Assembly: GCA_019454045.1 (NCBI GenBank)
Contig: SKCR01035568.1
Coordinates: 180,705-244,704, forward strand
Source: Zanthoxylum bungeanum
Lineage: Eukaryota > Streptophyta > Magnoliopsida > Sapindales > Rutaceae
DNA length: 64,000 nucleotides
Direction of reading: 5' to 3'
Positions 35,290-45,893 of the stretch are shown piece after piece. Every line of letters starts with the position of its first letter. Within the stretch, counting starts at the first letter, position 1. Position numbers and translations under genes: made by a program. The notes beneath the pieces are model-generated. The model saw only the letters and a list, made by a program, of their open reading frames with translations. It searched no databases and had not been told where the DNA came from.

Positions 35290-35675
35290 GAACACGTGGC
35301 AAGGCGGCTGACTGTACATGCGACACGTGTCAAGGCGGCTAATTCTCAATTATTGTGATGACGTCATTGATGACGTCATGTTGACGTGGCGCTGATGTGG
35401 CGAGGCGGCTGACTGTTGACTTGTCGGCACAATAGGATTGCGACACGTGGCGACACGTGTCATGCTCTGATTGGCTGATGCTGACGTGGCAAGTTGACTC
35501 GGTTGACCTGCTGACGTGGCTGATGATGTGGCACGACACGTGGCAAGGTTGACTTGTTGACCGCTGACATGGCTGATGATGAGGCGACACGTGTCAAGTC
35601 TGGGTGTCGGCAGCATATGATGATGACACGTGGACGGCGCATGTTAGCAGATGGGATGTGATGTTGACACGTGGC
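35290..35675 (-). promoter_or_regulatory. G-box/ABRE-like cluster in the solo LTR
   Basis: Eight CACGTG hexamers in under 400 bp, mostly as ACACGTGGC or ACACGTGTC, with TGACGTGGC and TGACGTCA words between them. All lie upstream of the minus-strand TATA box. Confidence 0.6.
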
Positions 35676-35987
35676 ACGGCGCATTTTAGCGAAGTCAAAA
35701 CTTCTCAAATTGTTGACCGTTGACCAGGCGCATGTTAGCAGATTCGGCTCACGCTGGGCGTCGCGACGCGGAATGTCTGGGCGGCGCGACGCGCAAAAGA
35801 CGAAAATATCCATGTTGACCCATTTTTGTCCGGTTTTGCCCCAAATTGCCTCCAGTGCTGTCCAAACTTTATTTATCTGCAAGATAACAATAAAACACAT
35901 CAAAACGTTCATAAAACTCAAGAAACTATATAAAATGTTAAGTTAAATGAGTGGGAAATAGTGATATAAATGTCACTCATCAATGTT

Positions 35988-36530
35988 TCATGCATGTTTG
36001 TTCCCTTAGTCATTCACTTCCCCATCATATGCTTAGTTAGCTCTCTTCAATATTTATGCCCTTACCATTATTGTTTATTTATATTTTCCGCATTTATTCG
36101 ATATGCTCATGAGATTGTGTGCTCGCTTTTATTATCAATGCCTTTAGAGTTGTTATTAGTTACATTATTACACTTTATTGCTTAATACGTTCATGAATTA
36201 TGTATTTTGCCTTCATTTCTTTCATTTACGATTATGGGTGTGCAAACTTGCATGTTGCTTAAATTATATGGAAACATATGTTGCATAAGATTTGGTTGTA
36301 CTATTGCATAAATCCTTTCATTACAAGTGGCATAAGTAAAGGACCATTCCAAACCCAACGGTTTGAGGTCTTCCCTTGCGAAGGGTGAGTGCGGCCTTAA
36401 ATCATTTTCCCGGTTCACACCGAGTGGCGACTCCATTTTTATTTCTCTGATTTAGTTCCCCCGCGGGCTATTCCGTACTCCCAATCGGGCCGCGAGCCCG
36501 GGATAGCATCGCCGATTTCTGTGTCCTACA
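35988..36530 (+). mobile_element. Ogre-type 3' LTR, part 2
   Basis: Continues the 3' LTR after the solo LTR. It matches 22993-23535 and ends CCTACA at 36530, followed by the CACGT target duplication. Confidence 0.85.
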
Positions 36531-36535
36531 CACGT

Positions 36536-36964
36536 GGTACGCGACAGATGCGGCCAAATGAGAAGTTGACACGTGGCACGCGTATTATCGGCAGCATGTG
36601 ATGATGACACGTGTCCCGGCGCATTTTAACAAGATATATTCTGATGATGACACGTGGCAGGCGCACATTAGCAAATCAAAATTTTCAGATTCTGACACGT
36701 GTCCCCTGGTGAACGTTAGCAGCTCATGGAGCAGGATAGGCGTCGCGACGCAGGCAGCTTGCGCAATGCGATGCGGACAAATTACAAAAATGTCTTTTTC
36801 GTCCTTTTTCATTATTTTGGCTCCAAATTGCTTCCAATGCTTTCCAAACTTTATTTATCTGTAAAATAACAATAAAAAACATCAAAACGTTCATAAAACT
36901 CAAGAAAATATACACAATATTTGGTTAAATGAGTGAGAAATAATGATATAAATACCACTCATCA
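36536..36964 (-). mobile_element. Athila-like 5' LTR, part 2
   Basis: Continues the LTR from 11736 and matches the right end of the solo LTR (35550-35982): ACACGTGGC series, GTCGCGAC at 36742-36749, the AATTGC..CCAATGC..CCAAACTTTATTTATCTG block and the end ACTCATCA at 36964. ATATG follows. Confidence 0.8.
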
Positions 36965-38638
36965 ATATGATAGAGTGATTCGCAATTTGCATACACAATC
37001 TTAAAAGAAAGACAATAATACAGTCTCAAGAATTTGACTTTAAAATATCTTGTTTGTCAATTTGTAAAAAAAATGGATGAAAAGAATATCTCCGACTCAT
37101 AGAGGGCGTTCAAGCCATTATTGGACGTAAAATCATAGGAACGTGTGAGCCTAAATCACAACTACTAGTATATATCATTTCAATTTACTGTTTTGATTTC
37201 CTTTTACTGTTTTAATATGTAACTTTTCTTTTTCTTTTTAATAATAGTGTTGTAGATTCAGTAATCATTTCTATACTAATCAAGTGATGTCTTCTGAACT
37301 CTACTTCTTCTTATTCAGACATTAGGGACAATGTCTCAATTAGGTTGGGGGAGATGATAGTTGAATAAAATACTTTTATTTTTGTGTTGCTGCTTTTAAA
37401 AGCATTTTTTTTTTGGTTTTCTTGTTGTTTTGGAAAAAAAAGTTTTTGTTTTTGTGTTGTTTTTTTTAATTTTTTTGTGTGTAAAAAAATATTTTTATGT
37501 CGTTGTGTGTTTTAAAAAAAGAAAACTACACACAAACCAATAAAAAAAATTGACTAACCATGTGGAATTATTGTTCATTGATGACAGTGTAAGGATTTTT
37601 CACTCCTAAAATGCATCTTAGTTGTTTCGTAACAAGTTATTTTTGTTCATTTCTTTTTGAATCATTCAAATTTGTGAATTCTCCATAATATTAATTAACT
37701 TTGATTTCCATATGCTCATTTGACAGACATTATCAATATACATGATAACATATGATCGTGAGTTGTAAGTGAAAATTTTGTAATATTCAGTTCTCTAGTT
37801 TATTGGAGATAACACCTAAATGCAATGGAAATCGTGTTTTATAATTAAAAAAAAAAACTAAGTAAGCTTTTACTTAGTAACCGGGAATCTTACCTCAGTA
37901 AACAGTGATCGTTCACATAAAATGGTATAACTTGAGTTGGTTTTAAAATAATAATAATAAATAATAATAATAATCAAGCTTTTACTTAGTAACCTAACAT
38001 CTTGTCTCAGCAAGCAGTGATTATTCACGTTAAACGGTAGAGCTTGAGTTGGTTAAAAAGAAAGGTGAATGAGTTTCATTTTGTAACCTCTCTAACTCGA
38101 ACAAATAAGTTTGTAGGGGTGTCTTAACACTTAGTGCACTAAGGCCAACTTGTATGGGAGTCATTGGCCCAAAGGTCATTACATGGGTTAAAGAGAAAGC
38201 TGAAGAAAATCATATATTTTTTTGACATCTGAGATCCGAGCAATTAAGTTTGTAGGGATGTCTTAACACCTAGTACCATAAAGCCAACTGGTTTGGGAGT
38301 CACTGACTCAAAGCTCGTTACAAAGGTTTAGGATGTATTATTAAAAAAAACTATATTTATACATATAAAAATAAACTACCATAGCCAAAAGAGTGTGAAC
38401 TCTAATATAACTTTAGGACAAAAATATTATTATTTCTTCAACAAGACCTAAGAATATTATGAGCACAATGAATTGATTAATACTTCGTCCCGTGTGTGTA
38501 TGGAATAATGGTAAAAAGTATATGAGGATTTGCTTATTTGATAATTTAGAAATAAATGAAATAATTACTAACTTGGATAAGAATCTGTCTTTTAAGTTTC
38601 GCTTAAATTACTATGGACTGGTAATAAGCTGGTTGGGT
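36965..38638 (+). pseudogene. 3' interior of the old Athila-like relic
   Basis: Resumes after the ATATG duplication. No coding frame can be recognised at 36970-37300. From 37310 on it runs parallel (inverted) to 6560-7573 of the younger element. It has the AGACATT..AATGTCT hairpin with TTGGGGGAG (37317-37350), two TTTACTTAGTAACC units (37868, 37981) and two TGTCTTAACAC..GCCAACT..GGGAGTCA units (38118, 38240). The pol part is almost fully deleted between the reverse transcriptase relic at 6078 and here. Confidence 0.65.
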
Positions 38639-39917
38639 GTGATGAACATTAAAAAAATATACATTTAATAAAAGAAACATTAATCATTTTATATTTATAA
38701 TTTCATTAATCCTCTAAACTAAGCATATTTGTGAAATAATAATTGAATTTTTATTTTATCTATTTTTATTGTGATTTTTATTTCTTGTATTGGCAAAATA
38801 CTGATTTGAATGCTCAATGGGCAAGTGGATATGAAATCTAGATTTCGAAGTCCCATAAGCCCAAAGAAGCATGAAAATTGAGTTCGAATATGAGATAAAA
38901 ATATTAATCATTTCTGATTCGCTATTGGATAAAATTATCATAAAACCGGCCACACCAGATTATAATTATTAAAAAAATGAAATATGTCACACTCAATTGT
39001 TAACATTTTTTGCCAAATGATAGCAAATGATAAGAAAAACAACAAAAGAGTTTTAATTTGGTTTTGAACAATTTGCTTTTATTGAGGAGGCTGAGCATCC
39101 TCTATTTTTCTCTTAGCCAGAATTCCATAATTCTTTCTTGAGAATTTATGGAGTCTTAACACTTATGTGCATTATTTTATTTTCTTTATTGTAATTTCTT
39201 TTTATTTTATTAATAAAAATTATGTGTGTTTTTATTCAAATTAGAAGTAGCTAATTTTCATCCAATTGGGGCAAAAAAGTGACACTTTTGGTTCAAAAAT
39301 ATAAATAATTTTTACTTATGTAATAAATATGGATTGTGTTATTTCCCAATTAATATTTTTATTTTATTATTTCTCATTTATGTGAAAGTCTTTAATCTCT
39401 ATAGACTGTCATTGGATTTGTCGTTGTGGATGTATATTGACTGACACATATTATGCTTGAATCCCATAATTTATTTTATTTCATGTTTATTTAATATTTA
39501 CATTTATTGATTATGTTGGAGTCTTGACTTTCTGTAGACAGTCATTGGATCTATATGGACTGACACAGATTCTACTTGATCATCATTATTTATGTAGTAG
39601 CTTGTTTAATTATGTATTTAATCATTAAATAAATTAATTGGAAAATTATAACAATTGATATGAATAAAAAATATAATTATTTTTATATTTGAAATATCAA
39701 GAGTGAATCCCCTAACCCTAGTATTTTATTTTATTATTGTAGTATAATTTAAAATTGTCAATTACTTCAATCAATTCAGTCTTTTTATTTTATTCTTGTA
39801 TTGTTATTTTATTCTACTAAATCTATTACATGTGGATCGACCTTGAAATTACGGAGTTATTTTATTATTTTGACACTCTTATACTTGAGAGTAAAGAACC
39901 ACTTTGTAAGTGTGTCA
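38639..39917 (+). mobile_element. Probable 3' LTR of the old Athila-like relic
   Basis: Begins TGTGATGAAC after GCTGGTTGGG and ends AAGTGTGTCA at 39917, giving TG..CA ends. The end segment has GTGGATCGACC, ATACTTGAGAGTAAAG and a CACTT..AAGTGTGTCA tail, wording I associate with Athila LTR ends. Inside, a unit with GACAGTCATTGGAT..GACTGACACA is doubled (about 39405 and 39535). Boundaries are approximate. Confidence 0.45.
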
Positions 39918-41292
39918 GTTGCGAACTGATCCAGAACCTTTCGAATCTTTTTTGTTTCTCCCAAAATAATTATAATACTCTTAATACATCATTATATACC
40001 ATTCTAATATAACCAGATAGCTTAAATCCCCGAATTACGCATTTTCAGAAAATCTTCCGAAAAGTTTCCAAAAACGCTACAGAATGATCATAAACCTTCA
40101 AGAACTTTCCAGAATCAGCTAAATATCATTATATCATCATAATTAACTCATAGATATCGCTATATTTATAGGGGTATCGAAATCCGCAAAACCATAATCT
40201 ACAAGAAATTTTCATAACCTACCGGATCGATCTAATCCATTATGATTTCACTCAGATTCTACCAACAACACATATTCAACACATTTTAGCTCAATTAACT
40301 CAATACATAGCAATACAATACTCCACGAATCTATTGAAAGCATCGTAACACATTATAATTACGTCAAATTAATGATTTTCTATCGGGATGTCTTACCAAA
40401 CTTTTGAGGGCACCAACAGACTATTAACGCTCCCAAAAACACGTAGGAATCGATGAAATTCTAATCGGATTACCCAGGTTTGTGTGTATCATTGTTCATT
40501 GTTCGTTCTTATTTCTTTTTACGTGAAATCGAGTGTCAGTCGACAAATTATCACCACTCGTAGTATGTTCCACGAGCTTCGATTTGGTGGGTGGCTTGAC
40601 ATGTGGATTGAAGTGATGAGTCAGGATCAAAATGGATAAGACTGTGTATTCTTCCTCATTTCTCTGTCATTTTTGGCCTCCTCATGGTCATCGTCGGCCA
40701 TCAACGGATGCACGACTGCCGAGTACACCATCCGGTGACGTCGCATCGGCCAGCGTGGCCGCATGGTCGGCCATCGAGCTCACTCTCTCGAGCGTATTTA
40801 TGGGTGCCGAGTGTGTGAGTTTTGATAATTTTGGTCATTTCTTAATTTTTGAAAACTTATTGGTTTATTTACTAACTTTTTCTGGAAATCACATTCATGT
40901 CCTCATGAAAATTGCATTTAGCTCCTCACATTGTACTCACTCAGAAAATTCATATTTTTGAGGCTCTTCTGATGCAAATTTCGAAAATTATTTAACACGA
41001 AAGTTATTCGTCTCGGAAAATGATTGTAATAGTTTAAAATTCAACTCCATCGAAGTTCATTTTCTATATTTATAGCCAAAATAATAAAACTTCCTTATAT
41101 AGAAAAATATTTAAAATTTGTGTAACCGGTTCTCCAAATCACGCACTTTCCAATGCAACGAAACTCCACTTTAAGATATTTCGATCTATTTTTCTATCCT
41201 TAAACTCTTATTCTCCACTATCATCTCATTCCAAGACCTCAACTTCGATCTAAGAACCTTCTTGAAATATTCTAAAAATTCGAGATATTACA
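39918..41292 (-). mobile_element. Chromovirus-like LTR fragment
   Basis: On the minus strand it begins TGTAATATCTCGAATTTTTA at 41292, the style of a chromovirus LTR start. The left border is not clear; sequence from about 40020 looks LTR-like. The ORF at 40632-40961 lies inside and has no domain. No target duplication was found. Confidence 0.4.
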
Positions 41293-43077
41293 AGTATACT
41301 CATATAGCACTATGGCAATTAATTACGAATAATATGGATTATTCATAACGTTACACATGCCGGTGTATTTTTATATCTAATGTCCATATGTATATGATAC
41401 ACAATTTGATTAGATATACATTAGGTTTAATTGAATTTTTACCCTTGTCAAATAAATAATTATTTAATTAATTAAAAGTTAATTAATTTAATAATTATTT
41501 GTTATGGAATATTCCTTATTTAATTAAAGCTTATAAGATAAACTTTGGAAATTTTGTAAAATTTTGGTCATGTATTTATAATTGTCAAAATGACCAAAAG
41601 ACTTTTCCCTTTATAAATGGAATTTTCAGCCAAGATAATTACGAATGAAAAAATTATTTTATTTAGGTTTTGGCTAGGAGAAGCTCAAAATGTTGATTTT
41701 AGGGTTCAAAAATTAAGGTTTTTTTATCCACTAGAATTAGAGAGTGAGGAAGAATAATTGGAAACAACCAAAGGTAGAATTGGAGATATTAAGGTAATTT
41801 CCAATTTTAATTATTTGAAATTTATTTATTTATATTTCCAAGTGTTTATATTCTATATAATTAAGGTTCTTTCATGTGTTTGGTGTTAACTGGTATTTAG
41901 AAACCTTAATAAGGTACCCTTGATGCTTGTGTAAAAGGAATTTTCGGCCAAGATAATTACAGATGAAAAAATTATTTTTATTTAGGTTTTGGCTAGGAGA
42001 AGCTCAAAGTGTTGATTTTAGGGTTCAAAAATTAAGGTTTCTTTTATCCACCAAAATTAGAGAATGAGGAAGAACAATTGGAAGCAACCAAATGTAGAAT
42101 TGGAGAAATTAAGGTAATTTCCAATTTTAGTTGGTTGAAATTTGTTTCTTTATATTTTCAAGTGTTTATATTTGATATAATTAGGGTTCTTTCATGTTTT
42201 GGTGTTAATTGATTTTTAGAAACCCTAATAGGGTAGCCTTGATGCATGTGTAAAATGCTAATGAGTGTAATTAGGCATAATTAAGGGGCAGGACACCAAA
42301 TTTCATTCTAAAGTTTCTTAAGCCACTACTTGGTGACCTAAAATTATTCTTGAGTATTTTTATGGTGGTTGACTCTCAATTGGTAATTCGGGATTTGGAT
42401 TTTCATGATTTGGAACTAATTAGGTGATTAATTTGATTAATTATGTAATTAATTAAATTATAGCCTAATTTGTGAAATTGAGATGTTGTGGATGAATTTG
42501 GATCTGTAATAACGGAATTTTTGGAATTGTTCCAGAAGCGTTTTGGGAATTTTCCTTAAATATCGCATTAGGGACAAAATCATAATTTACTAAAATTACG
42601 ATTATTTGGCCATTGATACAGTACTCAGACTATTATTGCGGTGTATATGATATGTAGAAAAATCTCAGAATTTTTGAAATTATTCCGGAAACGTTTTGGA
42701 AATTTTCAGCAAAAAATCTCACTATGGGAAAAATGGTAATTTATTAAAATTACAATAATCAGCCACTACTATAGTGAAAATGATCACTGCAGCAGTGGGC
42801 TGGTCTAGTTCCATAACTTATCTGGTTGTTCGGTTTTCCCAGTCACCCAGTTCGGCGATCTAGTAAATCAGTTAACGTGTAACTACAAATAGTGTTTCCG
42901 GAAAAATTTTATCCTGAGTCTTTATGCGTAATCACTTCCAATATTTGATAATAATGAGTGATTAGGGCGAAATACAGATAAATTAGAGGTGTATGATACC
43001 GCTTAATTTATCTGGATTAAAAATATTTTAAAGTCAATTTCGCTCGCCGACGCGCTTCCGCTGCATTTGCCCCAACA
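41293..43077 (+). mobile_element. Copia-type LTR fragment ending CCCCAACA
   Basis: It joins in at a TATACTC..AGCACTA segment equivalent to about 1699 of the first Copia LTR and ends GCCCCAACA at 43077, the inverted complement of TGTTGGGG. No methionine-type primer site follows, so it is a solo or 3' LTR. A 318-bp internal tandem duplication is listed separately. Confidence 0.55.
41619..42255 (+). repeat. 318-bp tandem duplication inside the LTR
   Basis: Copies 41619-41936 and 41937-42255 both begin GGAATTTTC(A/G)GCCAAGATAA, contain TTTGGCTAGGAGAAGCTCAA and end with a CTTGATGC..GTGTAAAA segment. They differ by scattered substitutions. Confidence 0.9.
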
Positions 43078-44081
43078 ATAACATCATTCAAACGATAGGT
43101 TATCCATTGCTTGTTTTTTAAGAATCATATTTGTAGGTCTTGCTGATGTGTGGACTTCATTAGAGGTCATATACTTTTGTGATCATCTAGTTGGTTATTA
43201 AAGAAGAAACTATCAAGGCCAATCACAAAACTCTCATTTTGTGATTGGAGATAACTGAGAGGTATATCGTGTTCCCTTAATCTCTTTAATATTATGATTG
43301 TGCTTTATTTACTTTCATTTACGTTTATTTTTGCATGGTCATGTAACATGATTGTTCTTGTGGGTATGAGAATTACGAGATTCGTTAACTCGAATATTTG
43401 TCTGTTGCATATCGCTATTTAATTCATAATATTTGTGATCCCAATCACTTTGTGACTATATTTTCTTATATAGTCACATAATTACTGTCAATTAGGTATG
43501 TGGTTGAGTATATTTTTTTTAGACATTGTTATAATGTGACTATAAGTGATTTCATCTGCATAATAAAAAAAACAAAGAGGAATTAATATTTAGTGTGCAT
43601 TTAAAATAAAAATAAAAAAAATTACTTTCAAAACGTAGTGTCCAAAGAGGTGACAATAGGTTAAAAATATATTCGGGCTTCCCCCAATCCCTTTTTTTAA
43701 GCCAAAAAGATATTCACATGAACAATAATATATATTTTTTTTATTTTTCTCTATAAGGGTAAAAGAGATTAAAAAAAATTATGTCAGACCACTTATAAAT
43801 AAATAAATAAAAATGACTAAAGATGTATAAAACTTACAAATTTAAGATTAAAGAGGAAATAAATTAAGAGATATGATTTTTTTTATAATAAATGATGAGA
43901 AATATGATTTTTATAATAACTTTCTAGTCATAACTAAATAATAACTTTCTAGTCATAACTAAAAAAAATATTAATATATTAGAATATGTTTCTTCTACAG
44001 GCCCCCGATTAAGGACACTAGTTTGAGTCCCCATGTGGCTTTATAGGAATCTAATTTTGAATGTACATTCAAATATTAATA

Positions 44082-44129
<48 letters not shown>

Positions 44130-44367
44130 ATATATATATTAACACTCTATATTGTACGATTAACCTTACAATTTAGATTCACGTGTTTACTACATCTTTC
44201 TATTAAAAAAAATATAGTAAATGTAAGGATGTTACCTCCAATTACTTCTTATATTCATTTATTGTTTCTCAATTACTAAAGAGTAAAATGATTATTATCA
44301 CTTAACTACTTTAAGAATTGTGAAACACACATGAGTGTAGAAATATTAGTGCCATAACATTTTTATA
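43078..44367. other. AT-rich stretch without recognised gene
   Basis: No coding frame of note. 43240-43480 resembles the untranslated start of a Copia element but carries no primer site. Poly-A and poly-T runs are at 43560-43620 and 43725-43780. A TA microsatellite lies at 44084-44140, and a small ORF at 44061 is generated by it. Confidence 0.5.
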
Positions 44368-44375
44368 ATATTTTT

Positions 44376-44888
44376 TAGGGGTGGCAATTTGGGTCAAGAT
44401 TCGTTTATTCGTTCGATTCGATTCGCTTTAAAGCGAATACGGGTTTGAAAAAATGGATTCGTTTAATAAATGGGTCAATTCGATTCGTTTATTCGTTTAT
44501 GATTCGTTTTATTATTTTTATTTATTAATTCTTGTTAATTTTCAATTAAGATTCTAGAAATTATAACTAATTACCATAGAAAAAATAATATTTTCGATAT
44601 TTGGTGAGGTATTTTTAGTAAATATATTAATTACATATTTGATATGTATATATTTATGAAGAATTAATGTAAATCAAGTGTGGTAAATTATTTTATTAAA
44701 TAATATCATTGACTAAACGAATAAACGAATATTCGTATTCGATTCGTTTAATAAACGAATCGAATACGAATCCTGATATTAGGATTCGTTTAATAAACGA
44801 ATCGAATACGAATCCATCACAATTCGATTCGTTGATTCGTTTAGAATTCGATACAAATTCGATTCGTTGATTCGTTTTGTCACCCCTA
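44376..44888. mobile_element. hAT-type MITE
   Basis: 513 bp with imperfect terminal inverted repeats TAGGGGTGGCAA and, at the other end, TTGTCACCCCTA. It is flanked by an exact 8-bp duplication ATATTTTT (44368-44375, 44889-44896). Terminal TAGGGGTG and 8-bp duplications are the mark of hAT elements. There is no transposase. The interior is made of GATTCG/CGAATC words and GTTTAATAAAC palindromes, so the strand could fold extensively. Confidence 0.85.
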
Positions 44889-44965
44889 ATATTTTTATAA
44901 TACGTACATTTCTATCAGCATGACCGTTAATTGACCAACAAAATATCATTATTACCCTTTACTTG

Positions 44966-45046
44966 GCAACAAAAAATTAATTATATTTGCTGATTTTTAT
45001 TTAATTTTAAATTTGTTTCCGTTAATAAAAAATTTAATTGATAAAC
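44966..45046. repeat. Left part of the 197-bp duplicated target region
   Basis: 81 bp that continue at 57289-57404 on the other side of element A. Together they match 58849-59045 over the full 197 bp with about five substitutions. Confidence 0.85.
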
Positions 45047-45552
45047 TGTTGATGGTGATTTTCAGGCACTATGGTATTTAAAGCAGCACGACAAGGGTAA
45101 AAAGGTAATTCCCTTCTAGGGCGAGATCATTAATACCGACCCGACCCATAAAAAGCCAGCAGCAAGGGCCCAAACACTTTGCAATAAGAGGCCGAGCACA
45201 TTATGGTTACAGACCGACCACAACAGGTAGAGACCGAGCTCTTTATGATCGGCAGCCGAGCACTTTGGTGTGAATAACCGAGCATTATCATATCAACAGC
45301 AGTATTCTCAATTCAAAGGACTATCATGACCGACCCCATAAAGACCGACCAGATGGCGATAAATGCTCCGGAAGATGACACCCTATTCTTACGGATAAGA
45401 AGACATTCCTACCTTCATAAGGGATACTGATGAAAGACAGTGTTCTATAAGGATAAAGAAGTAGAGTAGATTTGATAAAGGTTTCCTTGTGGGAACATGA
45501 GATTATTTCAAATAGGAATCCACATACTAGAAGGAGTCTGATTCTTCACTAT

Positions 45553-45560
45553 TATAAATA
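45553..45560 (+). promoter_or_regulatory. TATA box of Tat element A
   Basis: TATAAATA within CACTATTATAAATAGAATGG. The 3' LTR copy near 56993 has lost one A. Confidence 0.65.
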
Positions 45561-45630
45561 GAATGGTAGATTATGTGTAAGGATGGAGAATCAAAAACTT
45601 GTAAAAAGCACAAGAAATACGAGTTTCAGC

Positions 45631-45636
45631 AATAAA
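45631..45636 (+). terminator. Polyadenylation signal in the LTR
   Basis: AATAAA about 75 bp downstream of the TATA box, as expected for the R region. The same hexamer is in the other copies (about 57074 and 59611). Confidence 0.5.
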
Positions 45637-45843
45637 AGTATAGTCCTGTTTGTGCCCGTTGACGTAGGTCGGATAAAATCCGCCGAACCACGTTAAATCT
45701 CCTTGTTTGATTGGCGCATTATCTACCTTCTGCTAAGTTTGCTTTTGGTTTCCCCCATAACCAAACAAATTCACTATTGAAGGAGGATTGCCTCGGGAGT
45801 GATATTCTTGTATTGCCCTGAGACCAAAATCCACCGTCAACAG

Positions 45844-45862
45844 TTGGCGCCGTCTGTGGGGA
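45844..45862 (+). other. Primer-binding site of Tat element A
   Basis: TTGGCGCCGTCTGTGGGGA begins one base after the LTR end. This wording is common in Tat-type plant elements. Confidence 0.75.
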
Positions 45863-45893
45863 ATTCGAAACAAAAAGCAGTTCGCGAAAAAGA

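Larger units (their letters stand above)
33828..35982 (-). mobile_element. Athila-like solo LTR (2155 bp)
   Basis: Starts TGACCGGCG at 33828 and ends ACTCATCA at 35982, with ATGTT duplicated at 33823-33827 and 35983-35987. The undisturbed site is seen at 22985-22995 in the 5' LTR of the same Ogre-type element. No primer site, polypurine tract or coding DNA is present. It is the longest and best copy of the LTR family also seen at 10183-11736/36536-36964 and 63645-64000. It most likely arose by recombination between the two LTRs of a full element. Confidence 0.9.
11737..36530 (+). mobile_element. Ogre/Tat-type Ty3/gypsy retrotransposon with two nested insertions
   Basis: It begins TGTAGGC at 11737 and ends CCTACA at 36530, flanked by CACGT on both sides (11732-11736, 36531-36535). 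Without the nested elements and their duplicated target bases it is about 13.7 kb: 5' LTR 2.9 kb, primer site at 23539, leader, gag, pol, a tandem-repeat 3' region, polypurine tract, and 3' LTR 2.9 kb. The primer site TGGTGACTCCACTGGGGA and the protease motif DDGSSINVCPL fit the Ogre branch of the Tat lineage. Gag and pol are full of breaks, so it is dead as a protein source. Confidence 0.85.
6363..36964 (-). mobile_element. Non-autonomous Athila-like LTR retrotransposon, split by nested elements
   Basis: The element starts TGACCGACG at 6363 and ends ACTCATCA at 36964, flanked on both sides by ATATG (6358-6362, 36965-36969). Its own sequence is 6363-11736 plus 36536-36964, about 5.8 kb; the rest is the Ogre-type insertion. 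On the minus strand the order is 5' LTR, tRNA-Asp-type primer site (10159-10176), one gag-like frame (9930 to 8785), a long non-coding part, and a 46-bp remnant of the 3' LTR. No protease, reverse transcriptase or integrase is visible, so it could only have moved with enzymes from an autonomous Athila. Confidence 0.8.
45047..45842 (+). mobile_element. 5' LTR of Tat element A
   Basis: 796 bp, TG..CA ends. It contains TATAAATA at 45553-45560 and AATAAA at 45631-45636, so U3, R and U5 are about 500, 70-80 and 200 bp. Repeated GACCGA/CCGAGCA words lie in U3. It is nearly identical to 56493-57283. Confidence 0.9.

Noticed and set aside
40632..40961. 109-codon plus-strand ORF
   Set aside because: Lies inside an LTR-like fragment, no recognisable domain, and its GC-rich start fades into AT-rich text.
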